Shown here: piece by piece, positions 25,456 to 33,962 of the stretch | How the letters are laid out: every line of letters begins with the position of its first letter | How positions within the stretch are numbered: the stretch's first letter is position 1 | Source of the DNA: Pseudomonadota bacterium | GTDB lineage: Bacteria; Pseudomonadota; Gammaproteobacteria; Burkholderiales; Rhodocyclaceae | NCBI GenBank assembly: GCA_018241725.1 | Contig: JAFEDI010000034.1 | Span: 1-44,168 of the forward strand | DNA: 44,168 bases | Direction: 5' to 3' | Notes under the pieces: generated by a model | What the model was told of the DNA's origin: nothing | Databases searched by the model: none | The model's input: the letters and a program-made list of their open reading frames with translations, nothing else | Program-made: the position numbers and the translations under genes

Positions 25456-25929
25456 TCAGCCCCGGCGCCAGCCGCCCGGGCGACGACGGGGCACCGCGTC
25501 CTCCTCGGTGGGCTTGGGCTTCGGCATCAGCAGGTTCTGGCCGCCGACGGACTTGGACGCCTGGTGGGCGCGCACGGCTTCGGCCACCTGCTCCTCCTGC
25601 ATGACGATGGACGGGGTCTTCTCCGCCGGCTCGTACTCGGAGAGCTTCTCCCGCAGCAGGAAGATCCGCTCGGCGGTGTCGGCCTTCTTCGGCAGACGGT
25701 GCACCAGTTGCAGGCCGGCCGCTGTCAGCGTGTAGCGGCCCTCCACCTCGACGATCAGGTCGTGGGTCGCGAAGCGGCGGAAGGCCTCGGCCCAGCGCGC
25801 CTCGGAGCCGACGCCGCCGTCGAGCAGATCCGCCGCCGCGACGATCTCGACCATGTCGGCCGGCCTCCGTTTGGTGGCAAGCAGCATGGACAACAGCAGG
25901 AGCGCATCGACATCTTGGACTGGATACAT
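25456..25929 (-). CDS. Small winged-helix-like protein upstream of the nuclease
   Basis: From ATG 25929 (preceded by CCAAGG) the product is 157 residues. Residues about 5-80 look like a winged helix (DLLDGGVGSEARWAEAFRRF then HDLIVEVEGRYTLTAAGLQL), followed by a charged helix and a Pro/Lys/Arg-rich tail. I do not recognise a named family. A longer frame runs upstream to 26247, but its extra part is Arg-rich, lacks a ribosome binding site and overlaps the phenol promoter region, so I reject it. Being co-transcribed with the nuclease, it may regulate it or help it bind DNA (inference). Confidence 0.65.
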   Translation of the reverse strand: MYPVQDVDALLLLSMLLATKRRPADMVEIVAAADLLDGGVGSEARWAEAFRRFATHDLIVEVEGRYTLTAAGLQLVHRLPKKADTAERIFLLREKLSEYEPAEKTPSIVMQEEQVAEAVRAHQASKSVGGQNLLMPKPKPTEEDAVPRRRPGGWRRG

Positions 25930-26131
25930 GGGTGACCTTGGAAAAAACGGCTCTGGAAGCCGGATGGAAACGGAAAACGCCGGCTGAACGCCGCCGCGGG
26001 CGTTGTCCGTTTCGGGAATGAATGGGATCGGCCCGCATTGTAGATCCCTACGGAGCGCAGAGGTGCCCGAAGACGCATCCCGGCCTCTCCTGCTATCCAC
26101 CGCCGCGGCGCCGGACGGCCCGGAGCGGCCC

Positions 26132-26195
26132 TTGCGCATTTCCTGAAAACCACCCCGGCGCAGGCCCCTGCCCGATTTGCGCAGTTGAGAAAACC
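26132..26195 (+). promoter_or_regulatory. Candidate upstream activator repeats for DmpR
   Basis: Two direct repeats of the form TTGCGCA-N5/6-GAAAACC occur at 26132-26151 and 26177-26195, 45 bases apart. They lie about 145-210 bases before the expected transcription start, where XylR/DmpR-type activators bind. They do not closely match the XylR palindrome consensus, so the call rests on repetition and position. Confidence 0.5.
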
Positions 26196-26260
26196 GCGCC
26201 CTCCCCAGCGTGGCCGAGGGCCTGCGGCACGCCATCGCGCCCTGCACACAGCCCTATATA

Positions 26261-26273
26261 AATCAATAACTTG
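26261..26273 (+). promoter_or_regulatory. IHF-like site in the phenol hydroxylase promoter
   Basis: AATCAATAACTTG fits the IHF consensus WATCAANNNNTTR exactly. It lies between the candidate activator repeats and the sigma54 promoter, as in the Pseudomonas Po promoter, where IHF bends the DNA. Confidence 0.65.
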
Positions 26274-26312
26274 AAATCGCGGCCAGCCCATTCCCGGCCG
26301 CCCCCAACGGGA

Positions 26313-26328
26313 TGGCACAGGCGTTGCA
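26313..26328 (+). promoter_or_regulatory. Sigma54 (-24/-12) promoter of the phenol hydroxylase operon
   Basis: TGGCAC-AGGCG-TTGCA is a full match to the sigma54 consensus with GG (26314-26315) and GC (26326-26327) at the correct spacing. Transcription should start near 26339, 35 bases before dmpK. The gap from 25930 to 26373 holds only this promoter architecture and the start region of the divergent minus-strand operon. Confidence 0.92.
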
Positions 26329-26373
26329 ATGGAGCTTCCCACGGCACCGGCAGAGTGCCTGACAGGAGACATC

Positions 26374-26670
26374 ATGCAAGACAGCCTTTCCCCACCCGTG
26401 GGCGGCTTCAACCCCGCCCGCCGCTTCGTCCGCGTCCGCCAGGAACGCGACGACGGTTTCGTCGAGTTCGACTTCGCCATCGGCGACGCCGAACTCAGCG
26501 TCGAACTCATCCTCCCCCGCGCGGCATTCGAGGCCTTCGCCGGCCTGCCGGGCACGGAGCGCATGAACGAGGACGCCGCCGCCCGGGCCTTCCGGCGGCA
26601 GCAGTCCTACCTCTACGGGACGCCGGACGGCGCGCCCGAATCCTTGCACAACAACAATCAGGAGACTTGA
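26374..26670 (+). CDS. dmpK: Phenol hydroxylase assembly subunit P0
   Basis: The 98-residue protein corresponds to the small P0/DmpK component that is needed to assemble active phenol hydroxylase. Recognised features are FNPARRFVRVRQERDDGFVEF and the ELSVELILPR segment, plus position as first gene. ATG 26374 has AGGAGA six bases upstream; an upstream in-frame ATG at 26329 would overlap the promoter start site. It is followed after three bases by dmpL. Confidence 0.88.
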   Translation: MQDSLSPPVGGFNPARRFVRVRQERDDGFVEFDFAIGDAELSVELILPRAAFEAFAGLPGTERMNEDAAARAFRRQQSYLYGTPDGAPESLHNNNQET

Positions 26671-26673
26671 ACC

Positions 26674-27675
26674 ATGAGCGTCGAGATCAGGGTCGCCAGC
26701 ATCGACCCGATACGCCAGACCTTCGCCCGCACGGCGCGCCGCTTCGGCGCCGACAAGCCGGCCAGCCGCTACCAGGAAGCCAGCTTCGACCTGCAGCCCC
26801 GCGACAACTTCCACTACCGCCCGGTGTGGGACCCGCAGCGCGACATCTACGACCGCCGCCGCACCGCCATCGAGATGCGCGACTGGGACGACTTCCGCGA
26901 CCCGCGCCAGTACTACTACGCCACCTACGTGCTCAACCGCGCCCGCATGCAGGAAGCGGCCGAGAAAAGCTTCGAATTCGTGGACAAGCACGGCCTGATG
27001 GCGACGCTGAGCGCCGCACAAGTGCAGGACATCGAGACCCTGCTGCTGCCCCTGCGCCACCTGGAATGGGCCGCCAACCTCAACAACTGCTTCATCAGCG
27101 CCTACTGCTTCGGCAGTCCGATGGCCCAGGGCGCCATCTACACCACCACCGACCGCCTCGGCATCGCCCAGTACCTGTCGCGGATCGGCCTGCTCCTCGA
27201 CGGCAACTCCGGCCAGTCGCTGACAGACGCCAAGGCCCGCTGGCTGGATGACCCGGCCTGGCAGCCGCTGCGCCGGCTGACCGAGCGCAGCCTGGTACAG
27301 AAAGACTGGTTCGAACTCTTCGTCGCCCAGAACCTGGTGCTGGACAGCCTCATCCATCCGCTGCTGTACGCCCCCTTCCACAGCGGCGTCGGCGATACCG
27401 GCGGCGCCTACCTGGCGATGCTCACCGAGTTCATCAAGGACTGGTCCGCCGACAACCAGAAGTGGGTGGATGCCTGCCTGAAGATCGCCACCGCCGAGTC
27501 GCCCGCCAACCGCGCCCGGCTGTCCGCGTGGACCGCCGAATGGAAGGCCCTGGCCCTCGACGCCCTCGCCCCGCTGGCCCAGCGCGCCGCCCACCTGGAC
27601 GGCCCGGAACGCCTGGCCGCCGCCGCGCGCGCGCTGGACCAGCGCATCGCCAAGCTCGGCTTTGAGGCCGCCTGA
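26674..27675 (+). CDS. dmpL: Phenol hydroxylase P1 oxygenase beta subunit
   Basis: The 333-residue protein is the non-catalytic ferritin-like beta subunit of the (alpha-beta-gamma)2 hydroxylase. The family pattern is seen in RYQEASFDLQPRDNFHYRP, DPRQYYYATYVLNRARMQEA and HLEWAANLNNCFISAYCFG. Like other beta subunits it has the four-helix fold but lacks the paired ExxH iron ligands. An AGGAGACTTGAACC leader precedes the ATG. It works with DmpN and DmpO to hydroxylate phenol to catechol. Confidence 0.93.
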   Translation: MSVEIRVASIDPIRQTFARTARRFGADKPASRYQEASFDLQPRDNFHYRPVWDPQRDIYDRRRTAIEMRDWDDFRDPRQYYYATYVLNRARMQEAAEKSFEFVDKHGLMATLSAAQVQDIETLLLPLRHLEWAANLNNCFISAYCFGSPMAQGAIYTTTDRLGIAQYLSRIGLLLDGNSGQSLTDAKARWLDDPAWQPLRRLTERSLVQKDWFELFVAQNLVLDSLIHPLLYAPFHSGVGDTGGAYLAMLTEFIKDWSADNQKWVDACLKIATAESPANRARLSAWTAEWKALALDALAPLAQRAAHLDGPERLAAAARALDQRIAKLGFEAA

Positions 27676-27685
27676 GGAGACACCG

Positions 27686-27967
27686 ATGAACACCATTCAA
27701 AGCACCGTCTTCATGGCCCTGCAGACCAATGACGACACCCGTCCGATCATCGAGGCGCTGCAGCGCGACAACCCCGACGCGGTGGTCCACCGCCTGCCGG
27801 CGATGGTCAAGATCGACGCCCCCGGCCGCCTGGTACTCAGGCGCAGCACCGTCGAGGAGATCCTCGGCACGGACTGGGACCTCCAGTCCATCAACCTCAA
27901 CCTCATCTCCCTGTCCGGCAACGTGGACGAGAGCGAGGACGAAATGATCCTGCACTGGAACCGCTGA
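27686..27967 (+). CDS. dmpM: Phenol hydroxylase P2 effector (coupling) protein
   Basis: The 93-residue protein is the cofactor-less regulatory component that binds the hydroxylase and couples NADH use to oxygenation. It contains the family core VFMALQTNDDTRPIIEAL and ends in DEMILHWNR. ATG 27686 follows a GAGGAGA site at the right distance; an upstream ATG at 27662 would overlap dmpL. Length is as in DmpM (about 90). Confidence 0.94.
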   Translation: MNTIQSTVFMALQTNDDTRPIIEALQRDNPDAVVHRLPAMVKIDAPGRLVLRRSTVEEILGTDWDLQSINLNLISLSGNVDESEDEMILHWNR

Positions 27968-27982
27968 GGAGGAGACGACACC

Positions 27983-29551
27983 ATGAACACCCAAGACACC
28001 CGCCGGCCGGCCGGCAAGAAGCTGAGCCTCAAGGAAAAGTACGCGCAGATGACCCGCGGCCTGGGCTGGGACACCAGCTACGAGCCGATGGACCAGGTCT
28101 TCGACCAGCTCGGCCTGGAAGGCATCAAGATCCACGACTGGGACAAGTGGGAAGACCCCTTCCGCCTGACCATGGACGCCTACTGGAAATACCAGGCCGA
28201 GAAGGAGCGCAAGCTCTACGCGGTGCTCGACGCCTTCCAGCAGAACAACGGGCACCTCAACATCTCCGACGCCCGCTACGTGAACACGCTGAAGCTGTTC
28301 TTTACCGGCATCACGCCGGCCGAGTACAACGCCCACCGCCTGTTCGCCATGCTCGGCCGCCAGTTCCCCGGCCCCGGCGCGGCAATCGCCTGCCAGATGC
28401 AGGCGGTGGACGAGTTGCGCCACGTGCAGACCCAGATCCACAGCATCAGCCAGTACAACAAGTACTTCAACGGCCTGCACGACCACACGGTGATGAACGA
28501 CCGCCTGTGGTATCTGTCGGTGCCCAAGTCCTTCTTCGAGGACGCCATCTCGTCGGGCCCCTTCGAGCAGATCATCGCGATCTCCTTCGCGCTGGAATAC
28601 CTGCTCACCAACCTGGTCTTCATGCCCTTCATGTCCGGCGCCGCCTACAACGGCGACATGGCCACGGTGACCTTCGGCTTCTCGTCCCAGTCGGACGAGG
28701 CCCGCCACATGACGCTCGGCCTGGAGTGCATCAAGTTCGTGCTGGAGCAGGACCCCGGCAACGCGGCGATCATCCAGCGCTACCTCGACAAGTGGTTCTG
28801 GCGCGGCTACAAGGTGCTCGGCCTGGTGTCGATGATGCTCGACTACATGCTGCCGAAGAAGGTCATGTCCTGGAAGGAAGCCTGGGACATCTACTTCGTG
28901 CAGAACGGCGGCTCTTTGTTCAACGACCTCAGCCGCTACGGCCTCTCCATGCCCAAATACTGGGAGCAGAGCGTCGCCGAGGCCGAACACCTGTCCCACC
29001 AGACCTGGAACGCCTTCTACAACTTCTCCGGCGCCGCTGCCTTCCACGTGTGGCTGCCGTCGGACGAGGACATGGCCTGGCTGGCCGAGAAGTACCCCAA
29101 CACCTTCGACCAGCACTACCGCCCGCGCATCGAGCACTACCGCAAGCTGCAGGCCGAGGGCAAGCGCTACTACAACCCCAGCCTGCCAATGCTGTGCCAG
29201 ACCTGCCAGACCCCGCTGATCTTCACCGAAATGGACGACCCCACGCGCACCAGCCACCGGCAGCTCGAGCACGACGGCGACACCTACCACTTCTGCTCCG
29301 ACGGCTGCCGGGACATCTTCGCGGAGCAGCCCGACAAATATGTGAGCGCCTGGCTGCCGGCCCACCAGATCCTGCAGGGCAACTGCGTCGAGCCCGGCAC
29401 CGAGGCCGCGGGCGATCCGGGTGCCGACGCGCTGCGCTATTTCCACGTGGTCGCCGGCCAGGACAACCTGGACTACGAAGGCTCCCCCGACGAAGCCAAC
29501 TGGCGGCGCTGGAAGGGCCTCGACAAGACCACGCCGGCCGCAGCGGCCTGA
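27983..29551 (+). CDS. dmpN: Phenol hydroxylase P3 catalytic oxygenase alpha subunit
   Basis: The 522-residue protein is the diiron alpha subunit that inserts oxygen into phenol. The iron-binding motifs are visible as AVDELRHVQTQIHS and QSDEARHMTLG (two ExxH-type pairs), with the additional ligand glutamates in the flanking helices. The C-terminal ~100 residues carry a YHS-like metal-binding domain with CQTC ... YHFCSDGC, normal for this family. A strong GAGGAGGAGA leader precedes ATG 27983. Length matches DmpN (about 517). Confidence 0.96.
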   Translation: MNTQDTRRPAGKKLSLKEKYAQMTRGLGWDTSYEPMDQVFDQLGLEGIKIHDWDKWEDPFRLTMDAYWKYQAEKERKLYAVLDAFQQNNGHLNISDARYVNTLKLFFTGITPAEYNAHRLFAMLGRQFPGPGAAIACQMQAVDELRHVQTQIHSISQYNKYFNGLHDHTVMNDRLWYLSVPKSFFEDAISSGPFEQIIAISFALEYLLTNLVFMPFMSGAAYNGDMATVTFGFSSQSDEARHMTLGLECIKFVLEQDPGNAAIIQRYLDKWFWRGYKVLGLVSMMLDYMLPKKVMSWKEAWDIYFVQNGGSLFNDLSRYGLSMPKYWEQSVAEAEHLSHQTWNAFYNFSGAAAFHVWLPSDEDMAWLAEKYPNTFDQHYRPRIEHYRKLQAEGKRYYNPSLPMLCQTCQTPLIFTEMDDPTRTSHRQLEHDGDTYHFCSDGCRDIFAEQPDKYVSAWLPAHQILQGNCVEPGTEAAGDPGADALRYFHVVAGQDNLDYEGSPDEANWRRWKGLDKTTPAAAA

Positions 29552-29555
29552 GCCT

Positions 29556-29581
29556 GGCGGGCGCCCTGGCGGCGCCCCGCC
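29556..29581 (+). other. Intra-operon stem-loop between dmpN and dmpO
   Basis: GGCGGGCGCC and GGCGCCCCGCC pair with a single bulged base, loop CTGGC, just after the dmpN stop. It has no T-tract and the operon continues, so it may protect the dmpKLMN part of the transcript or set relative expression. Confidence 0.45.
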
Positions 29582-29639
29582 TGCCCCCATAGATACCAAC
29601 AAGGTGCCGTGCCGACCGGCGCGGCCCATGGAGACACAC

Positions 29640-30005
29640 ATGCACACCCACGCTCAACAGACCTCCGTCCCGCCCCTGGTTCGCGATCGGGTCGACAATT
29701 TCCACGGCCAGCAATTGCTCTACGTCGGCTGGGACCACCACACGATGATCTGCGCCCCCATCGCGCTGCTCGTCTCCCCGGAACTGCACTTCGGCGAGCT
29801 GATCGACAGCCTGCTGCCCGCCAGCGCCTTCGCGCTGCACTCGGAGTGGCCGCAGATCGACTGGGCCCACGTCGAGTGGCTGCACGCCGACCGCCCCTTC
29901 ACGCCGGAACGGGATGCCACGCTGAAAGCCCAGGGCATCGGCCATAAGGCCTACCTGCGCCTGCGCACGCCGGCCCTGCGCGGCATTGCCGGCACCGGCG
30001 CCTGA
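29640..30005 (+). CDS. dmpO: Phenol hydroxylase P4 oxygenase gamma subunit
   Basis: The 121-residue protein is the small gamma subunit of the hydroxylase. Family features include YVGWDHHTMICAPIALLVSP and FALHSEWPQIDW. ATG 29640 is preceded by GGAGAC; longer frames upstream run into dmpN and are not needed. It is 13 bases before dmpP and about 88 bases after dmpN, the largest gap in the operon. Confidence 0.92.
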   Translation: MHTHAQQTSVPPLVRDRVDNFHGQQLLYVGWDHHTMICAPIALLVSPELHFGELIDSLLPASAFALHSEWPQIDWAHVEWLHADRPFTPERDATLKAQGIGHKAYLRLRTPALRGIAGTGA

Positions 30006-30018
30006 GTCGGGTGGCGCC

Positions 30019-31083
30019 ATGAGCTATACGGTCACGATCGAACCGCTCGGCGCCAGCTTCGACGTCGCGGAGGGGCAAACCCTCCTCGACGGCGCGCTGC
30101 GCCACGGCATCTACCTGCCCCACGCCTGCTGCCACGGCCTGTGCGGCACCTGCAAGGTCCGCGTGATGGACGGCGAGGTGAGTCACGGCGACGCCTCGCC
30201 CTTCGCGCTGATGGACCTGGAACGGGACGAAGGCCGCTGCCTTGCCTGTTGCGCCACGCCGGAAGGCGACGTCGTCATCGAGGCCGACATCGACGAGGAA
30301 CCCGACCAGCGCCCGATCCCGCTGCGCGACTTCAGCGGCCGGGTCGCCGCGCTGCACGACCTGACGCCCACCATCAAGGGCGTCACCATCGCCCTCGACG
30401 GCGACGGCCTCGACTTCCAGGCCGGGCAGTACGTCAACCTGGGCTGGCCGGGCCTCGCCCAGCCGCGGGCCTTCTCGCTGGCCAGCGCGCCGGCCGACGG
30501 GCGCCTGGTCGAGCTGAACATCCGCCGTGTGCCGGGCGGCGAGGCCACCGGCTACATCCACGAGCGCCTGCGGGTCGGCGACCCGGTCACCGTCAGCGGC
30601 CCCCTCGGGCGCTTCTTCGTGCGCAAGTCCGATCCCCAGCCGATCCTCTTCATGGCCGGCGGCTCCGGGCTGTCGAGCCCACGCTCGATGATCCTCGACC
30701 TGCTGCACACGGACGGCGACAGCCGCCCGATCACACTGGTGTACGGCGCCCGCAACCGCGCCGAGCTGTACTACCACGAGGACTTCGTCGAGCTGGCCGC
30801 CCGCCATCCCAACTTCCGCTACCTGCCGGTCCTCAGCGAACCCACCGCGGACTGCGCCTGGGATGGCGCCACCGGCTTCGTGCACGACACGGCGTGGGCC
30901 TTGTTCGACGGCGACTTCCGCGGCCACAAGGCCTATCTATGCGGCCCGCCGCCGATGATAGAGAGCGGCATCCGCACGCTGATGAAAGGCCGCCTGTTCG
31001 AGCGCGACATCCACACCGAGAAGTTCCTGTCCGCCGCCGACGCCGCCCAGCAGAGCCGCAGCCCGCTGTTCAGGAACCTCTGA
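30019..31083 (+). CDS. dmpP: Phenol hydroxylase P5 reductase (2Fe-2S, FAD, NADH)
   Basis: The 354-residue protein passes electrons from NADH to the oxygenase. A plant-type ferredoxin domain (about 1-95) holds the cluster cysteines C37-x4-C42-x2-C45-x31-C77; a FAD domain (about 105-205) has RAFSLASAP; the NAD domain (about 210-340) has GGSGLSSPRSMI and CGPPPMIESG. Length agrees with DmpP (353). The start at ATG 30019 fits the family N-terminus. The stop is three bases from the end of the convergent dmpR gene, with no terminator between, so the two transcripts must overlap. Confidence 0.96.
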   Translation: MSYTVTIEPLGASFDVAEGQTLLDGALRHGIYLPHACCHGLCGTCKVRVMDGEVSHGDASPFALMDLERDEGRCLACCATPEGDVVIEADIDEEPDQRPIPLRDFSGRVAALHDLTPTIKGVTIALDGDGLDFQAGQYVNLGWPGLAQPRAFSLASAPADGRLVELNIRRVPGGEATGYIHERLRVGDPVTVSGPLGRFFVRKSDPQPILFMAGGSGLSSPRSMILDLLHTDGDSRPITLVYGARNRAELYYHEDFVELAARHPNFRYLPVLSEPTADCAWDGATGFVHDTAWALFDGDFRGHKAYLCGPPPMIESGIRTLMKGRLFERDIHTEKFLSAADAAQQSRSPLFRNL

Positions 31084-31086
31084 GGC

Positions 31087-32859
31087 TCACGCCTCCTTAT
31101 CCCGCTCCAGCCGGTAGGCCAGCTGGGCGCGGGACATGCCGAGCAGGCGGGCGGCGTGGGACAGGTTGCCGTTGGCGCGCTTCACCGCCTCGCGCATCGC
31201 GCCGCGCTCCAGCGCCTTCAGCGGCATCGCCAGGTCCAGCGCCCGCTCGACGAGGTCCTGCACCTCGGCGCCGTCCGGCGCCTCCACGTCCTCCACCTGG
31301 CTGGCCGGCCGTACCGCACCGCGCGGGTCCATCGCCAGCAAGCCGTCGACCAGGGCCTCCTCGGGCTGGAACAGGTGGTGGCGGTCGATGGCGCGGTCTT
31401 CCTGGGCAAGGATCAGACCGCGCTCGATGAGGTTCTCCAGTTCGCGCACATTGCCCGGATAGTCGTAGCCCAGCAGCGCCGCGATGGCCCGGTGGGTGAA
31501 ACCGGACACCCGCTTGCCGTGGGCCGCCGAGAACTTGTTGATGAAGTGATTGACCAGCAGCGCGATGTCGTCGCGCCGCTCGCGCAGCGGCGGAATGCGG
31601 ATCGGGAAAACGTTGAGGCGGTAGTACAGGTCGGCGCGGAAACGCCCTTCCCGCACCGCGGCGGCCAGGTCCACATTGGTCGCCGCCACCACGCGCACGT
31701 CCACCGCCCGCGACGCCGAGCCGCCGACGCGCTCTATCTCCCGTTCCTGCAGCGCCCGCAGCAGCTTGGCTTGAGCCGGCTCGTTGAGGGTGCCGATCTC
31801 GTCGAGGAACAGGGTGCCCTTGTCGGCCCGCTCGAAGCGGCCCTTGCGCGCCTCGCCGGCGCCCGTGTAGGCGCCCCGCTCCACGCCGAACAGCTCGGCC
31901 TCCAGCAGGTTCTCGGGGATCGCCGCACAGTTCAGTGCGACGAAGGGCCCCTCCGCACGCTTGCTGAGGCGGTGCAGCATCTTGGCGAAGCGCTCCTTGC
32001 CGACGCCGGTCTCGCCGAGCAGCAGCGTCGCCGCGTTGGTGCCCGCCACCTGGCGCAGCTTGTGGCAGGCGGACAGGAAGCCGGACGAGGCGCCGACCAT
32101 GAAATCGCAGTCCGACGGGGCCACCGGCGCGCCGCTGGCGTCCTCGAAGGGCGAGCGGCGGCGCACCAGCGACGCATTGACGAAGTCCTCGGTGCGCAGG
32201 AAGCTCAGATCGGCCTCCACGTCGCCCCATTCGTCCACCGGCTTGCCGATGATGTGGCAATGGGCGTGGCCGGCACCGCGGCACTCCACCTCGCGGAACA
32301 GGATCGGGCGGCCGAACAGCGCGCTGTTGAAGCCCGACGCATAGCCGGCCTGCATCCAGCACACCGGCTCGGCGGCGACGCCAGCGGCCTCCATATGGGT
32401 GGTTGCCTCGACGGAGTCGTGCCAGAGCTGCTCCACGTAGTGCAAGCCCTGCTCCACGTCGATGTCGATGCGGATCGGCTCCACCGCGACGAAGCCCTCC
32501 AGCGCATGCAGTTGCGGCCCCACCGCAAACACGTCGGTCAGGCGGCGGCCACCGCGCAGCTTGATCGCCAGCGTCGCATCGCGGGCGCCGGCGGAATAGC
32601 CGATGCGCGTGAACAACGCCCGCGCCTTGTCCACGCCGAGGGTTTCCAGCAGCTCCCGGCGCAGGCCGGCGAAGACCGACGCACGCAGCAGCACGGTGCG
32701 TTCGTCGTCGAGCCAGATGCGCCCGTCCTCCGGCGCGAAGCGCAGGCGCGCGGCGATGTCGCGCAGGTCCGCCAGGCGCGGCACCGTGCCCTGCCCGTCC
32801 GCCTCGATGCGGATCGCAGCCCGCTCCAGGCGGGCATCCATGCAATGCTCCTTGCTCAT
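31087..32859 (-). CDS. dmpR: DmpR/MopR-type phenol-responsive sigma54 activator
   Basis: The 590-residue regulator has an N-terminal sensor with V4R domain (about 30-210), an AAA+ domain (about 255-490; Walker A GETGVGKE at 282-289, GAYTGA sigma54 loop at 329-334) and a C-terminal Fis-type HTH. By alignment offset (+12) with published MopR residues, the phenol contacts H106 and W134 correspond to H118 and W146 here, and the zinc ligands C155, E178, C181, C189 to C167, E190, C193, C201; all are conserved, so a phenol-type effector is expected. GGGGGAG precedes the ATG. It should activate the promoter at 26313; binding of phenol relieves N-domain repression. Confidence 0.95.
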   Translation of the reverse strand: MSKEHCMDARLERAAIRIEADGQGTVPRLADLRDIAARLRFAPEDGRIWLDDERTVLLRASVFAGLRRELLETLGVDKARALFTRIGYSAGARDATLAIKLRGGRRLTDVFAVGPQLHALEGFVAVEPIRIDIDVEQGLHYVEQLWHDSVEATTHMEAAGVAAEPVCWMQAGYASGFNSALFGRPILFREVECRGAGHAHCHIIGKPVDEWGDVEADLSFLRTEDFVNASLVRRRSPFEDASGAPVAPSDCDFMVGASSGFLSACHKLRQVAGTNAATLLLGETGVGKERFAKMLHRLSKRAEGPFVALNCAAIPENLLEAELFGVERGAYTGAGEARKGRFERADKGTLFLDEIGTLNEPAQAKLLRALQEREIERVGGSASRAVDVRVVAATNVDLAAAVREGRFRADLYYRLNVFPIRIPPLRERRDDIALLVNHFINKFSAAHGKRVSGFTHRAIAALLGYDYPGNVRELENLIERGLILAQEDRAIDRHHLFQPEEALVDGLLAMDPRGAVRPASQVEDVEAPDGAEVQDLVERALDLAMPLKALERGAMREAVKRANGNLSHAARLLGMSRAQLAYRLERDKEA

Positions 32860-32920
32860 GGGTCGTCTCCCCCGGTCTGTTCTTGTCGTCCGCCCATGTT
32901 AGGACAGGACCGCCGTGGAT

Positions 32921-32957
32921 AAAAAAATGCCCCGGGATGGCCGCAACATCCCGGGGC
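32921..32957 (-). terminator. Terminator of the transport / dmpE operon
   Basis: An 11-bp perfect stem (32929-32939 with 32947-32957, core CCCCGGGATG/CATCCCGGGG) is followed on the minus strand by ATTTTTTT. It lies between dmpE and dmpR, both on the minus strand, so dmpR needs its own promoter in the ~60 bases after it (32860-32920). The rest of the gap to 33054 holds nothing I recognise. Confidence 0.92.
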
Positions 32958-33054
32958 CAGGTCGACCGACCTGAGAGGAGAGGAAAGACTGAATCGGTCG
33001 AGGAAACTACGCCCCCGGCATCGGCCTGCGGCCGGGGTGCCCCACCGGACGTGA

Positions 33055-33144
33055 CTAGCCGGTGAAGCGCAGGGGCAATTCGCCGGGCCGCGGACAGCGC
33101 GCGACGGCGGCGCCATTGCGGGACGGGATCAGCCCGTCGTTCAT
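33055..33144 (-). CDS. Possible 29-residue peptide overlapping the dmpE stop
   Basis: An ATGA overlap at 33144-33141 links dmpE to a 29-codon frame (MNDGLIPSRNGAAVARCPRP...) that ends at TAG 33055, ahead of the operon terminator. The overlap is the same type that joins genes elsewhere in this operon. It could be a coupled small protein or the remnant of a deleted gene; there is no recognisable family. Confidence 0.3.
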   Translation of the reverse strand: MNDGLIPSRNGAAVARCPRPGELPLRFTG

Positions 33145-33938
33145 ACGGCGCTCTTGCCGGAAAACGTCACGCGGCAGCTGCCAAGGCCACCGATGGTGCA
33201 CACCAGTTCGTCGCCGTCCTGCACCGGCACCAGCGGAGACTGGGAGCCGGACAGGATCACCTCGCCGGCCTTGAACGGGATGCCCAGCGGGCCGAGGGTG
33301 TTGGCCAGCCAGGCGACAGCGTTGGCCGGCGAGCCCTGCACGGCGGCGCCGGTACTGGTGGAGTGCAGCTCGCCGTTGCGTTCGAGCACCATGCTGGCGC
33401 CGGCCAGGTCGAGCTCGCGCGGGTCGCCCTTGGCCTTGCCGAGCACGAAAACGCCGCAGGAGGCGTTGTCCGCCACGGTGTCCTGGATCTTGATCTTCCA
33501 GTCGCGGATGCGCGAATCGATGATCTCGAAGCACGGCACCACGTAGTCGGTGGCGCGGATCACGTCCGCCGCGGTGACGCCCGGCCCGACCAGGTCTTCC
33601 TTCAGCACGAAGGCCAGCTCGGCCTCGGCCTTGGGCTGGATCAGCTGGCCGAGGTCGATCGCGTCGCCTTCCTGGAACACCATGCCCGACGTGAGCTGGC
33701 CGAAGTCCGGCTGGAAGACGCCGAGCATGTCCTGCACGGCCTTGCTGGTGACGCCGATCTTCTTGCCGACGATGGTCTCGCCGGCGGCGAGTCGGCGGGC
33801 GATGAAGTCCAACTGGATGCGGTAAGCATCCTCGATGGACAGCTCCGGCTCCCGCTCCAGCAAGGGCGGCACCGTTTCCCGGCGCTGCCACGCGGCAAAG
33901 AGTTCGGCCCCGTATCGTTCAATGGTCTTGCCATCCAT
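33141..33938 (-). CDS. dmpE: 2-oxopent-4-enoate hydratase (2-hydroxypentadienoate hydratase)
   Basis: The 265-residue enzyme adds water to 2-hydroxypenta-2,4-dienoate to give 4-hydroxy-2-oxovalerate, a late step of catechol meta-cleavage. It carries the family sequences GKKIGVTSKAVQDMLGV, QPDFGQLTSGMVF, ECF-like CFEIIDSRIRDWKIK and QDTVADNASCGVFVLG, closest in memory to DmpE rather than the related decarboxylase DmpH. AGAGG precedes the ATG. Oddly it lies at the end of the minus-strand transport operon, not with dmpB and dmpF on the plus strand, although dmpE normally sits beside dmpF in meta-pathway operons. Confidence 0.9.
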   Translation of the reverse strand: MDGKTIERYGAELFAAWQRRETVPPLLEREPELSIEDAYRIQLDFIARRLAAGETIVGKKIGVTSKAVQDMLGVFQPDFGQLTSGMVFQEGDAIDLGQLIQPKAEAELAFVLKEDLVGPGVTAADVIRATDYVVPCFEIIDSRIRDWKIKIQDTVADNASCGVFVLGKAKGDPRELDLAGASMVLERNGELHSTSTGAAVQGSPANAVAWLANTLGPLGIPFKAGEVILSGSQSPLVPVQDGDELVCTIGGLGSCRVTFSGKSAV

Positions 33939-33962
33939 ATGTATTACCTCTGGTCTGATGAA

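Noticed and set aside
25930-26247. N-terminal extension of the small winged-helix-like protein
   Set aside because: Arg-rich with no domain, overlaps the divergent phenol promoter architecture, while ATG 25929 has a ribosome binding site.
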